Origin: an uncultured Oscillospiraceae bacterium
GTDB lineage: Bacteria; Bacillota; Clostridia; Oscillospirales; Oscillospiraceae
Length of the DNA stretch: 34,476 nucleotides
Assembly: GCA_934597585.1 (NCBI GenBank)
Contig: CAKTSA010000015.1
Span: 1 to 34,476 of the forward strand
Reading direction: 5' to 3'
Positions within the stretch are counted from its first letter, which is position 1; the number at the start of each line of letters is the position of its first letter. Both the position numbers and the translations under genes were made by a program. Positions 7,928 through 14,771 of this stretch are shown here, in pieces. Under the pieces are notes generated by a model, which searched no databases, had not been told where the DNA came from, and saw nothing but the letters and a program-made list of their open reading frames with translations.

Positions 7928-9442
7928 TTACAGAGTGGCGTGCAGCTTGGCAGCACGCTTCTTGCCGTACATGCAGCAGGCGACCACATAGGCGATGGCG
8001 CAAACCACACCGATAACATAGGAGATGGTCCAGGGGATGTTGAAGCCGATGTGAGCATTGGCGATGTAGGTGATGCAGATGAAGGTGTAGAAGCCGCCGG
8101 GGATCATGGGCATCCATGCCCACTTGCCCTTGCCGTTTTCAAACATCCATGCGGTGATGCACAGGAACGCGAACAGGGACAACGTCTGGTTGGCCCAGGC
8201 GAAGTAACGCCACAGGATCATGAAGCCGTCGTTGTTGATCTTGGCGAACACCAGGATGGCGATGACCAGCGCGAAGATGGGCAGCGCCAGCTTGATACGT
8301 TTGCCATTGGTGGACTGGTCGATGTGCAGTGTCTCAGACAGGCTCAGACGCAGAGCGCGCAGCGCCGTATCACCGGAGGTGATGGGCAGGACGATAACGC
8401 CGATCAGGGCGATGATGCCGCCTACATGACCCAGCAGGTACTTGCAGACCACGCCGACAGTGCTGGTGGCCAGAGTAGCGTTGGGCTCCTGCAGAGCCAA
8501 GTTGTACACGCCCATAGCACCGGCAGCCCAAACCATGGCGATGAAGCCTTCCAGCACCATCATGTTATAGAAGGTGTTGCGGCCCTGACGCTCGCTCTTC
8601 ATGGTACGGGAGATGATAGCGGTCTGGGTGGAGTGGAAGCCGGACAGGATGCCGCAGGCAACCGTCACGAAGAAGATGGGCAGGAAGTGTCCGTTGGAGA
8701 AGTAATCAGCATAGGTGAAGGTGCCAACCTCGCCGGTAGCGGCGTTGGTCAGGTTCAGCACGGGAGCGGACCAGCTCTCCCAAACGTTGATCAGAGGCAT
8801 CTTGGTAGCAAAGATACCGATGAACACGCCGACAGCGGAGAACAGCAGGATGGCGCCGAAGATGGGGTAGATCTTACCGATGATGGCGTCGATGGGGAAC
8901 ACGGTGGCGATCAGATAATACAGGAAGATGACACCGTAGATGACCCAAGTAGAAACGGAAGTGGCCTTGCCGTCAAAGCCGAAGACCTGAGTGGCAGCGA
9001 TGTCGCCGGGGGTGTAGATAAACACAGCGCCCACCAGCAGCAGCATCACGCACACAAACACGTTGTAGAACTTATAGATGCCCTTGGTGGAGTACTTGCG
9101 GATCATCTCGGGCATCTGGGTGCCGCCGTCACGCAGGCAGATCATGCCGGAGAAGTAGTCGTGCATAGCGCCGCCGATGATGTTGCCGATAGGAATGGTG
9201 ATAAACGCGATGGGCCCGAACAGGATGCCCTGGATCGGCCCGATGATGGGGCCGGTGCCTGCGATGTTCAGCAGGTTGATCAGGCTGTTTTTCCAGCCGC
9301 GCATGGGAACGTAGTCCACGCCATCCTCTTTTGTATAGGCGGGGGTCTTCCGGTCGTCAGGGCCAAAGACCTTTTCGCAGAACCGTCCGTACAGGGCGGC
9401 GCCGCCGATGAGGATCACGAGACCAATAATGAATGTCGTCAT
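7928..9442 (-). CDS. cstA: Carbon starvation protein A (CstA) family transporter
   Basis: Polytopic inner-membrane protein of the CstA/BtsT family, whose characterised members import pyruvate or peptides. Family signatures include NLLNIAGTGPIIGPIQG near the N terminus, GGAMHDYFSGM, SGFHSTQTAIISRTM, and PITSGDTALRALRLSL in the second half. It spans many hydrophobic segments. I use the ATG at 9442: minus-strand AAAAAAGGAG lies nine bases upstream and the protein then begins with its first membrane helix (MTTFIIGLVILIGGAAL). An upstream in-frame start would translate the leader hairpin. At 504 residues it is a short form compared with about 700 in Escherichia coli, common in Firmicutes. It stands alone with its own promoter and terminator. 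Substrate not determinable. Confidence 0.92.
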   Translation of the reverse strand: MTTFIIGLVILIGGAALYGRFCEKVFGPDDRKTPAYTKEDGVDYVPMRGWKNSLINLLNIAGTGPIIGPIQGILFGPIAFITIPIGNIIGGAMHDYFSGMICLRDGGTQMPEMIRKYSTKGIYKFYNVFVCVMLLLVGAVFIYTPGDIAATQVFGFDGKATSVSTWVIYGVIFLYYLIATVFPIDAIIGKIYPIFGAILLFSAVGVFIGIFATKMPLINVWESWSAPVLNLTNAATGEVGTFTYADYFSNGHFLPIFFVTVACGILSGFHSTQTAIISRTMKSERQGRNTFYNMMVLEGFIAMVWAAGAMGVYNLALQEPNATLATSTVGVVCKYLLGHVGGIIALIGVIVLPITSGDTALRALRLSLSETLHIDQSTNGKRIKLALPIFALVIAILVFAKINNDGFMILWRYFAWANQTLSLFAFLCITAWMFENGKGKWAWMPMIPGGFYTFICITYIANAHIGFNIPWTISYVIGVVCAIAYVVACCMYGKKRAAKLHATL

Positions 9443-9476
9443 AATCTCATACTCCTTTTTTACCGGTTTTATTTCT

Positions 9477-9499
9477 CCAGAGTTCCCGGACAACTCTGG
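9477..9499 (-). promoter_or_regulatory. Inverted repeat in the cstA leader
   Basis: A perfect 8-bp inverted repeat, CCAGAGTT and AACTCTGG with 7 bases between, lies between the -10 box (9513-9518) and the cstA ribosome site. In the RNA it would form a small hairpin; in DNA it could be an operator. No U-tract follows. Confidence 0.45.
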
Positions 9500-9512
9500 A
9501 TTTGATTGCACT

Positions 9513-9520
9513 AGTATATC
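9513..9520 (-). promoter_or_regulatory. Extended -10 promoter of cstA
   Basis: Minus-strand TGATATACT gives an extended -10 (TG-N-TATACT) about 70 bases upstream of the cstA start. I see no good -35 at 17 bases, which fits an extended -10 promoter or an activator-dependent one. Confidence 0.5.
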
Positions 9521-9694
9521 AGAAAATTGCTCAGATGCACGTTAAGAAAAAACTTTCGTACATAAATTGTTCATAAATAAAATGACGCTTTTCGACAAGA
9601 AAACTCAAATCCTGCAAGAAGTACTCACGACAGGAAACTCTGCTATTTGTTTGTGAAAAATCAAACATTGGCAGAAGTGAACGCAAACGAAACA
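9521..9694. other. Non-coding AT-rich spacer upstream of cstA
   Basis: Together with the cstA leader this is part of a stretch of about 340 bases without a gene. It is visibly AT-richer than its surroundings. I see no convincing ORF or RNA gene. It may hold an activator site upstream of the extended -10 promoter. Confidence 0.5.
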
Positions 9695-9720
9695 GGAGGC
9701 ACAGCCAATGCTGTGCCTCC
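9695..9720 (-). terminator. Intrinsic terminator downstream of the RNHCP gene
   Basis: A perfect 11-bp stem GGAGGCACAGC / GCTGTGCCTCC with loop CAAT or its complement. On the minus strand it is followed by TGTTTCGTTTG, and on the plus strand by CATTTTCT, so it could work both ways. It lies about 65 bases beyond the stop at 9786. Confidence 0.7.
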
Positions 9721-9785
9721 CATTTTCTGGAATTTGAATCATTAAAGCTTGGTATTCTTTGCGTGGTGAAAATGATATGGGATGT

Positions 9786-10211
9786 TTACGACAGCCGGCC
9801 GTCGCCTGCCATCAGGCGCGTCATCTCCTCAATGCGCTCCAAGGGGAAGGGCGGCTCGCACAGGGGCTTCATAGCGATGCTCATCAGCTTCATGGGGTTG
9901 TCGTCCGCTGCCACACGATTGGAGCTGAGAGCGCCGCAGCGCTTGCAGCGGTGGATAATGGCCCACTCGCCGCCCTTGCGGACCCAGACGGCGATGGGTT
10001 CCATAATGCCGCCGCAGTCGGACGCCCGGTCGCCTGGCTCAATGTCAACATGTAGACTGGACAGGCAGTTGGGACAGTGGTTACGGTGGTCGCTGCCGGC
10101 GCTTTCCGGCGTACACAGTCTGTCACAGACCTTGCAGGTAAAGCTGTCGCGGCAGGCGTGGGTCTTATAGTAGCCCTTTTCAAAGGTCTTCCGTTTGTTT
10201 TCGCGGTTCAT
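9786..10211 (-). CDS. RNHCP-domain zinc-ribbon protein
   Basis: A 141-residue cytoplasmic protein carrying the signature HRNHCPNCLSSLHVD that names the RNHCP domain, preceded by FTCKVCDRLCTP (first Cys pair) and followed by HRCKRCGALSSNRV (another Cys pair). The three Cys-x-x-Cys groups suggest two zinc sites. Function of the family is unknown; nucleic-acid binding is a guess from the ribbons. The ATG has a strong AGGAGG six bases upstream. It follows the acetyltransferase operon on the same strand, but a terminator lies between them (10352-10379), so it probably has its own transcription. Confidence 0.82.
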   Translation of the reverse strand: MNRENKRKTFEKGYYKTHACRDSFTCKVCDRLCTPESAGSDHRNHCPNCLSSLHVDIEPGDRASDCGGIMEPIAVWVRKGGEWAIIHRCKRCGALSSNRVAADDNPMKLMSIAMKPLCEPPFPLERIEEMTRLMAGDGRLS

Positions 10212-10351
10212 GTTGTTCCTCCTGAAGATATGTGTCCGATCTTCCGGGAGGAATGGCGTGTGAATGGATTTGCCAGACCTCCCGGTCAGGCCACACGCTC
10301 CAGTAACAAAGTGTTAAGTTTCAAAAAGTTCTCCTTAAAAATTTGGTTTTG

Positions 10352-10379
10352 TCCGGCGACGAAGGCCGGAGTGTTTTTT
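10352..10379 (-). terminator. Intrinsic terminator after the acetyltransferase operon
   Basis: TCCGGC / GCCGGA 6-bp stem with a 7-base loop. On the minus strand it is followed by CAAAACCAAATTTTT, on the plus strand by GTGTTTTTT. It lies about 30 bases beyond the CAT-like stop at 10407. Confidence 0.6.
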
Positions 10380-10406
10380 GCGGCACGCTGAATGCACCGC
10401 AGGTGG

Positions 10407-11039
10407 TCACGTTCCAGTTTTCAACCCACAGATGACCTGCTGCAAGCGCTGCAGAAATTGCCCGGCATGTGCGCCGTCCATCTGTGTGTGATGAAACTGG
10501 AAGGAGAGAGGCAGTGTGGTCCGAAAAACCCCCTTTCGATAGCTTCCCCAGATGAGGAAGGGATTGTTGAAAATGCCGCTGTTCATGCCGACGGCTCCGT
10601 CAATCTCGGTCTCTACAATGGCGGAGGTACCGATCACCATACGGTCCTCCAGATCGTGATTCTCGCAGCTCTCCGCTGCTTCGCGTGTCAGACGCAGATA
10701 GTCGGCGTTGAATTGCGCAAGATCGTCTGAGAACGGCACATCACAGGAATTGACTTCACCGGCCCTGTTCTTTACGATGGTGTTTACCGCAATACTGTCA
10801 TATTGCAGCAGCTCATGTCCCACAGGCAGCAGATAAAACTCCTTGATCTCACTGGCGGCTTTGCCGATGCACCAGCACAGCAGCATGTTGAACTTATAGC
10901 CGCACCTGCGGCTAAGTCTGAGGACCGGTGTTACGTCCAGGGTCTTGAAAAAGGTCACCATGGGGTTGGGCGCGTCCATCCAAAGGGCGAACGCTGCCCC
11001 GCGGGTGGTGGCTTCAGGGGCAATGACGGTTGGCTTCAT
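10407..11039 (-). CDS. Chloramphenicol-acetyltransferase-like (CAT) acyltransferase
   Basis: Member of the trimeric CAT fold, which moves an acetyl group from acetyl-CoA to a hydroxyl. The C-terminal catalytic signature [11 protein letters not shown] matches HHxxxDG, with the second His as general base. Other CAT-like stretches are [22 protein letters not shown] near the N terminus and [10 protein letters not shown] in the middle. The length of 210 is close to the usual 210-220. The start is ATG 11039, overlapping the upstream gene's stop as ATGA with GGAG eight bases before; a longer reading would run back into the neighbour. True chloramphenicol resistance cannot be claimed: many gut Firmicutes carry CAT-like proteins of unknown substrate. 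Co-translation with a Vat-like enzyme suggests xenobiotic acetylation. Confidence 0.82.
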   Translation of the reverse strand: MKPTVIAPEATTRGAAFALWMDAPNPMVTFFKTLDVTPVLRLSRRCGYKFNMLLCWCIGKAASEIKEFYLLPVGHELLQYDSIAVNTIVKNRAGEVNSCDVPFSDDLAQFNADYLRLTREAAESCENHDLEDRMVIGTSAIVETEIDGAVGMNSGIFNNPFLIWGSYRKGVFRTTLPLSFQFHHTQMDGAHAGQFLQRLQQVICGLKTGT

Positions 11040-11680
11040 ACAGTGCACTCCAGAGCCGCGATATCCCCCGCCTGGATGGCGGGAATACTGCGCTTGATCC
11101 GTTCTGCGTCCCAATCCCACCAGCGGATGGCCTCCAGCCTTTCCACTGTCGCATCATCAAACCGCTTGCGAATGGGTTTGGCAGGAATCCCGCCCACGAT
11201 GGTATAGGGCGGCACATCGTGCGTCACTACGGCGCGGCTTCCGATGATAGCCCCGTCGCCGATGGTCACACCTGCGAGAATGATCGCCTCGTAGCCGATC
11301 CACACATCGCTGCCTACCACAATATCCCCATGATTATCCCAGGCCCTGGCAATGGAATCCACATCGGTCGCCAATCCCCATTCCTCAAAAAGGATGGGAA
11401 AGGGGTAGGTGGAAAGACTGCCCAGCGCATGGTTGGCAGAATTGAAAATGAATTTTGCACCGCAGGCGATGGAACAGAACTTGCCGATGGTCAGCCTGTC
11501 GTGGTTGCATTCTGGATAGTGGTACAGCACATTGTTGCGCTGAAAATCCCGCGGGTCATTGGCGAAATCGTCATAGATGGTATAATCGCCCACTTCGATC
11601 GTGGGGTCAGTGACGACATTTTTCAAGTATACAGTACTATGCCCCTGAGAGCGGGGATAGATTTTCCAGACAGGGATCAT
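11036..11680 (-). CDS. Vat/XAT-type hexapeptide-repeat acetyltransferase
   Basis: Left-handed beta-helix acetyltransferase of the xenobiotic (streptogramin A / CatB) group. The family N terminus [20 protein letters not shown] is followed by the phrase VGDYTIYDD, the typical loop [16 protein letters not shown] with the candidate catalytic His, and then hexapeptide coils ([33 protein letters not shown]) and the closing [14 protein letters not shown]. It is 214 residues, the normal Vat length. I use ATG 11680 because GGAGG lies eight bases upstream; the GTG three codons earlier overlaps that ribosome site. It shares four bases with the CAT-like gene. Streptogramin A resistance is possible but not proven by the sequence. 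Confidence 0.87.
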   Translation of the reverse strand: MIPVWKIYPRSQGHSTVYLKNVVTDPTIEVGDYTIYDDFANDPRDFQRNNVLYHYPECNHDRLTIGKFCSIACGAKFIFNSANHALGSLSTYPFPILFEEWGLATDVDSIARAWDNHGDIVVGSDVWIGYEAIILAGVTIGDGAIIGSRAVVTHDVPPYTIVGGIPAKPIRKRFDDATVERLEAIRWWDWDAERIKRSIPAIQAGDIAALECTV

Positions 11681-11776
11681 AGAGCTCACCTCCTTTTTTC
11701 TGTGTAAAAAATATATGGGCCGCGTGTTCCTGTTTCTACTACGATTCAGGCTGTCATTTTGCTGCGAAAAACAAAA

Positions 11777-12421
11777 TTATTTGGGGGATCGCTGCTGCCT
11801 TGTGCCGTCGCTGAAAAACAGGTGAAGTCCCAGCGCGGCGTTGAAACCTGTGGCGGCAAACACGCTGAAGCGCTCCACGATGCCGAAGTACGCAGCCGGT
11901 ACGAGCTTCATACCTAACGCGCCTACCAGCATCATGCCCAGCGCCACGCCGGCGCACACGCCGTAGGAGCGGCAGCTTCTGTTTTTTATTCCGGCGATAA
12001 GGATAATACTCAGCGACACAATGGACAGCAGTACCACCGCGGCGGTGATGGCCATGTGCATCAGGTCCTGAAACGTTCCTGCATAGCCGCTGTCACTGAG
12101 CGGGAACATCCGGTAGCCGATGGCGGAGACCCACTCCATGGCGGTGAACAAGTAAATCCCTGTGCGCAGCAGTCTGGTTTTCCGCCCCTGAATGCCGATG
12201 CAGACCACGGTTGCGCAGAGAACCTCACAGGTGTTGTATGGCGCGCTCAGCTGGTTCCACAGCGCCAGAGACGGCGCATTGGCCGCGCTCAGGTCACTGA
12301 CCGCCTGCGCCGTCCAGTTATAACCGGGATAAGCCAGCGGGGAGAATACCACAGCCGCCGTGTAGGAGAGAAAGCTGACGACACCCAGCAGCCCCAGCTT
12401 CTGAAGCAATGTTTTTTTCAT
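11777..12421 (-). CDS. DUF998-family membrane protein
   Basis: A 214-residue membrane protein with about six hydrophobic segments, starting with MKKTLLQKLGLLGVVSFLSY. The DUF998 traits are visible: an early loop SPLAYPGYNWTAQAVSDLSA with the conserved Asp/Leu/Ser before the second helix, and later SDSGYAGTFQDLMHMAIT. The molecular role of DUF998 is unknown. It lies 15 bases after the frameshifted membrane gene and 96 bases before the Vat-like gene, all in the tetR-led direction, so it is probably part of one transcript. The Shine-Dalgarno is weak (AGAAG), so it may depend on coupling with the preceding gene. Confidence 0.8.
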   Translation of the reverse strand: MKKTLLQKLGLLGVVSFLSYTAAVVFSPLAYPGYNWTAQAVSDLSAANAPSLALWNQLSAPYNTCEVLCATVVCIGIQGRKTRLLRTGIYLFTAMEWVSAIGYRMFPLSDSGYAGTFQDLMHMAITAAVVLLSIVSLSIILIAGIKNRSCRSYGVCAGVALGMMLVGALGMKLVPAAYFGIVERFSVFAATGFNAALGLHLFFSDGTRQQRSPK

Positions 12422-12436
12422 ATGGATCGACTTCTC

Positions 12437-12846
12437 TTACAGAAGGATCCGCGCGATCTCCATGGTGGCGATTTTCATTACCGCGCCGCCGGACATCACG
12501 TAGAACCAGACCTGCCGGGCCTGCTGGGATCTGGCGATAGGTGTGGCGATAGCGGCCACAATGATCAGCAGTGCACCGACGCACCCGATGATCGTGGGAA
12601 TGCTGACAAGAGGGAAGAGACCCGGTGCACAGCTGCCGTCGATGGCATGCTGAATGGTTTTATCCAGGCCGTCCCGCGCCGCCGCGAAGCAGCAGACCAC
12701 CAGACCGAACACCAGCACGAGCAGGCTGCGGCGGCCCCAGAACTGGATGCTGCTATGATTGACGATGGAATAGCCGATAAGCCTAATAGGGCAAGGATCA
12801 TCAGGGTGGTCGCCGTTGTGACGGCGTTTCCAAAATAGAGTTTCAT
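12437..12846 (-). pseudogene. Frameshifted small membrane protein gene between tetR and the DUF998 gene
   Basis: The start is the ATG at 12846 (minus-strand GAGGT upstream), reading MKLYFGNAVTTATTLMILAL. At about 12782-12791 (CCTAATAGGGC on the + strand) the frame is lost. A one-base change there joins it to IRLIGYSIVNHSS and then to a long hydrophobic frame (LLVLVFGLVVCCFAAARDG ... WFYVMSGGAVMKIATMEIARILL) that runs to the stop at 12437. The rejoined product would be about 136 residues with roughly three to four membrane helices. Either the gene is broken by a single-base deletion or the read has an error. I do not recognise the family. Position and size suggest a partner of the DUF998 protein. 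Confidence 0.65.
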
Positions 12847-12883
12847 GGTGATGTACCTCGTTTTACATAAGATGTCAGAGCGT

Positions 12884-13516
12884 TCATTTCTCAGGAGCAG
12901 CCTGAACGGCGCGGAAGAAGAGCCGCACATGTGCGTCCAGCTGATCCAGACATTCCGCTTCCCGCTCCGGCTGGCGGTCACACACGCCCAGCAGGGTGAT
13001 CACCGGCGCCACATACATCATGGCCATGGTATCCGCCCCCTCGTCCCGTATCTGGCCGGCAGCGATAAGGCTGCGGAAGATGGCGGCGTGATAGGCCACG
13101 ACGCGGTCCACATACCGCTTGGAGTACAACTCTGCCAGCTGGGGCGAGCGGAACTGCTCAATGGTCATCATCCTGCGGAAGCGGCTGATGGCCTCGTCGT
13201 GCAGGGAATAAACAAAGAGCTGCCGGACCTTCTCGGACAGTGCGTCCTCGCTGATGGCGGTGAATACCGGGACATCCTGCGCTGCGTTCTGTACGTGGAT
13301 GTCGATCCGGTCGGTATCCCGCTCGTATTGTGCCGCCGTTTCCGCCACGATGGCGTCAAAGATCGCCTGCTTGCTGGAAAAGTGATTGTAAAGGGAAGGC
13401 GCTTTAATGCCCACCGCTTTGGCGATCTCGCCCACGCTGACAGAATCATATCCCCTGGCAGAAAACAGCTCCAGTGCCTTTTCGATGATCTTCCGCTTGG
13501 TGTCCTCCTGTTTCAT
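12884..13516 (-). CDS. TetR/AcrR-family transcriptional regulator, operon leader
   Basis: A 210-residue regulator. The N-terminal TetR helix-turn-helix reads KIIEKALELFSARGYDSVSVGEIAKAVGIKAPSLYNHFSSKQAIFD in pieces typical of the family (residues about 8-54), followed by an all-helical ligand-binding half. It is first in a minus-strand group with two membrane genes and two acetyltransferases, so it probably represses that operon and responds to a small toxic compound. Start ATG 13516 lies after AGAGG; a GTG two codons earlier is less likely. A near-consensus promoter and a perfect 20-bp palindrome lie immediately upstream, pointing to autorepression. Confidence 0.9.
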   Translation of the reverse strand: MKQEDTKRKIIEKALELFSARGYDSVSVGEIAKAVGIKAPSLYNHFSSKQAIFDAIVAETAAQYERDTDRIDIHVQNAAQDVPVFTAISEDALSEKVRQLFVYSLHDEAISRFRRMMTIEQFRSPQLAELYSKRYVDRVVAYHAAIFRSLIAAGQIRDEGADTMAMMYVAPVITLLGVCDRQPEREAECLDQLDAHVRLFFRAVQAAPEK

Positions 13517-13526
13517 ACGCACCTCT

Positions 13527-13546
13527 GCTAACTAATATTAGTTAGC
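13527..13546. promoter_or_regulatory. Perfect 20-bp palindromic operator for the TetR regulator
   Basis: Half-site GCTAACTAAT followed by its exact complement ATTAGTTAGC. It begins four bases downstream of the -10 box, so it covers the expected transcription start, and ends eleven bases before the tetR ATG. Symmetry, size and place are those of a TetR operator. Confidence 0.8.
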
Positions 13547-13549
13547 CAC

Positions 13550-13578
13550 ACTATACGCTTAAATCCAGGAAATGTCAA
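13550..13578 (-). promoter_or_regulatory. Consensus promoter of the tetR-acetyltransferase operon
   Basis: On the minus strand: TTGACA, 17 bases, TATAGT. It is a strong promoter immediately followed by the palindromic operator, so it should be silent until the repressor is released. Confidence 0.85.
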
Positions 13579-13610
13579 GGGGGAGATTACCAGACGGCAG
13601 GAGACGTGCA

Positions 13611-13638
13611 AAAAGCACCAGAGCGCGCAGCTCTGGTG
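13611..13638 (-). terminator. Intrinsic terminator of the broken tetR gene
   Basis: A perfect 9-bp stem CACCAGAGC / GCTCTGGTG with a 5-base loop, followed on the minus strand by GCTTTTTGC. It lies just beyond the stop at 13647. Confidence 0.8.
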
Positions 13639-13646
13639 TCTGGATA

Positions 13647-14264
13647 TTATTCAGTTGTGCCGCTGCCTTCCGTATATCCGCCGTATCGCAGCTTGGCGCC
13701 CCGGACGTGATCCTGCAGAGTGCGGTCGGCAAAGGCGATCAACTCCTCCGGTGTGCGGTCGATCTCACCGATGAGCCAGCTCTCCAGCATGCCCGCCAGT
13801 GCCACGATATAAAAGTGTGAGGTCAGCTCGATATCCGCCTCCGTGGCGCCGGCGCTGATGGCGCCGATCTCGCGTCCCAGCTGTTCCACCGTGCGGTGGA
13901 TGATAGCATAGAGGTCCGTGGCAAAAAAGCGCTTCATATGATCCCGTCCCACCGAGTGCAGGGCACACAGACAGACCGCCCTGTTTGCCTCGATATACCG
14001 GAACAGCTACAAAAGCCCCTCCTGCCACAGCAGCGTCCCCTCGTGCTGCTGCAGCAGAGACACGGCCTCATCCTGGAACATCCAGTGCATCAGGTCGTAA
14101 ACGTCCTCAAAGTGATAGTAGAAATTCTGCCGCCGAATGCCGCATCGTTCGGTGATGTCGTGAATGGTGATCTTGTCGATGGGCTTTTGCGCCATCAGCT
14201 CCTTCAACGCCGCCGCCAGGGCGTGCTTGGTCTGATCGGACGCAGCATAGGTGCGTTTTTCCAC
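13647..14264 (-). pseudogene. TetR/AcrR-family regulator interrupted by an in-frame amber codon
   Basis: The frame opens at GTG 14264, eight bases after AAGGAGG, with the TetR DNA-binding part: KIDKITIHDITERCGIRRQ-like helix-turn-helix (PIDKITIHDITERCGIRRQN) followed by FYYHFEDVYDLMHWMF. At 14007-14009 it meets TAG after WQEGLL. The same frame continues without loss through LFRYIEANRAVCLCALHS to a normal TetR C-terminal half (ELTSHFYIVALAGMLESWL) and stops at 13647. Restored length is about 205. The simplest history is one C-to-T change turning a Gln codon (CAG) into TAG. The truncated product would keep the DNA-binding domain but lose most of the ligand/dimer domain. The gene is divergent from the MMPL operon and probably controlled it. 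Confidence 0.85.
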
Positions 14265-14298
14265 AGCACGGGCCTCCTTACTGTACGATGGTGCCGTG

Positions 14299-14327
14299 AT
14301 TATATCATATTTCACGGGGCAGGTCAA
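14299..14327 (-). promoter_or_regulatory. Promoter of the amber-interrupted tetR gene
   Basis: Minus strand: TTGACC, 17 bases, TATAAT. The -35 box lies inside the left arm of the nested inverted repeat centred near 14348. Confidence 0.75.
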
Positions 14328-14375
14328 ACAAGACCTTTGCTGTCAAAATTGTGACATTGGCGTTCTGTTTGACCT
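14321..14375. promoter_or_regulatory. Nested inverted repeats between tetR and the MMPL operon
   Basis: Outer arms AGGTCAAACA (14321-14330) and TGTTTGACCT (14366-14375) are exact complements. A second, inner dyad TGTCA-N6-TGACA lies at 14341-14356. Both are centred at about 14348. The outer arms contain the TTGACC -35 box of the minus-strand promoter and a matching TTGACC on the plus strand (14369-14374). This looks like a shared regulator site for divergent promoters; the plus-strand -10 is not clear. Confidence 0.6.
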
Positions 14376-14435
14376 TTGCGTTTGCGGGAAAATTCGGATA
14401 TCCTTTCACCGTTGATTTGAAACAGGAGGTGCCTT

Positions 14436-14771
14436 ATGGCCCGATATCAGGTGATTTTAGAGAGCCCGCTGGGCGAACGGAGGGGCGTGCTGGACCTGCA
14501 CGGGAACGGCGCGTCCGTCTCCGGTACGCTGTCGCTGCTGGGGGTCGACAACCCGATCAGCGGCAGCAGGGAAGGTGAGACGCTGCTGCTGCGGCATACG
14601 CTGCATACCAGCCTGAACGCGCTGGAATGTACCACCCGGCTGCAGGAAAAGCACGGCGCCCTGCAGGGCACCGTCTGCATCGGAGTGATAAATATGCCGC
14701 TGCGCGGAGAAAAAATTGAGGAAGGAACAGGAAAGGAGCAGCAAGTCCATGGCACAGCAGACCACAAATAA
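14436..14771 (+). CDS. Small beta-rich protein of unknown function, first gene of the MMPL operon
   Basis: I do not recognise the family. The 111-residue product begins MARYQVILESPLGERRGVLD and shows alternating short strands with Gly turns (GNGASVSGTLSLLGVDNPISG, LQGTVCIGVINMPLRGE), like a small beta-barrel or sandwich that repeats a 'G-x-L-x-G-x' rhythm. It has no signal peptide or membrane segment. The last 25 residues are hydrophilic and overlap the start of the transporter gene by 23 bases, so translation of the two is probably linked. AGGAGGTG lies five bases before the ATG. It may be a cytoplasmic accessory or regulator of the transporter (inference from position only). Confidence 0.65.
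   Translation: MARYQVILESPLGERRGVLDLHGNGASVSGTLSLLGVDNPISGSREGETLLLRHTLHTSLNALECTTRLQEKHGALQGTVCIGVINMPLRGEKIEEGTGKEQQVHGTADHK

Noticed and set aside
7940..9505. Long plus-strand open frame opposite the CstA gene
   Set aside because: It is Asp/Gly/His-rich with no recognisable motif; the opposite strand encodes a conserved membrane protein with start site, promoter and terminator.
13647..14264. Programmed amber read-through or pyrrolysine at the TAG in tetR
   Set aside because: No pyrrolysine genes or structural element are visible; a single C-to-T nonsense change is simpler.
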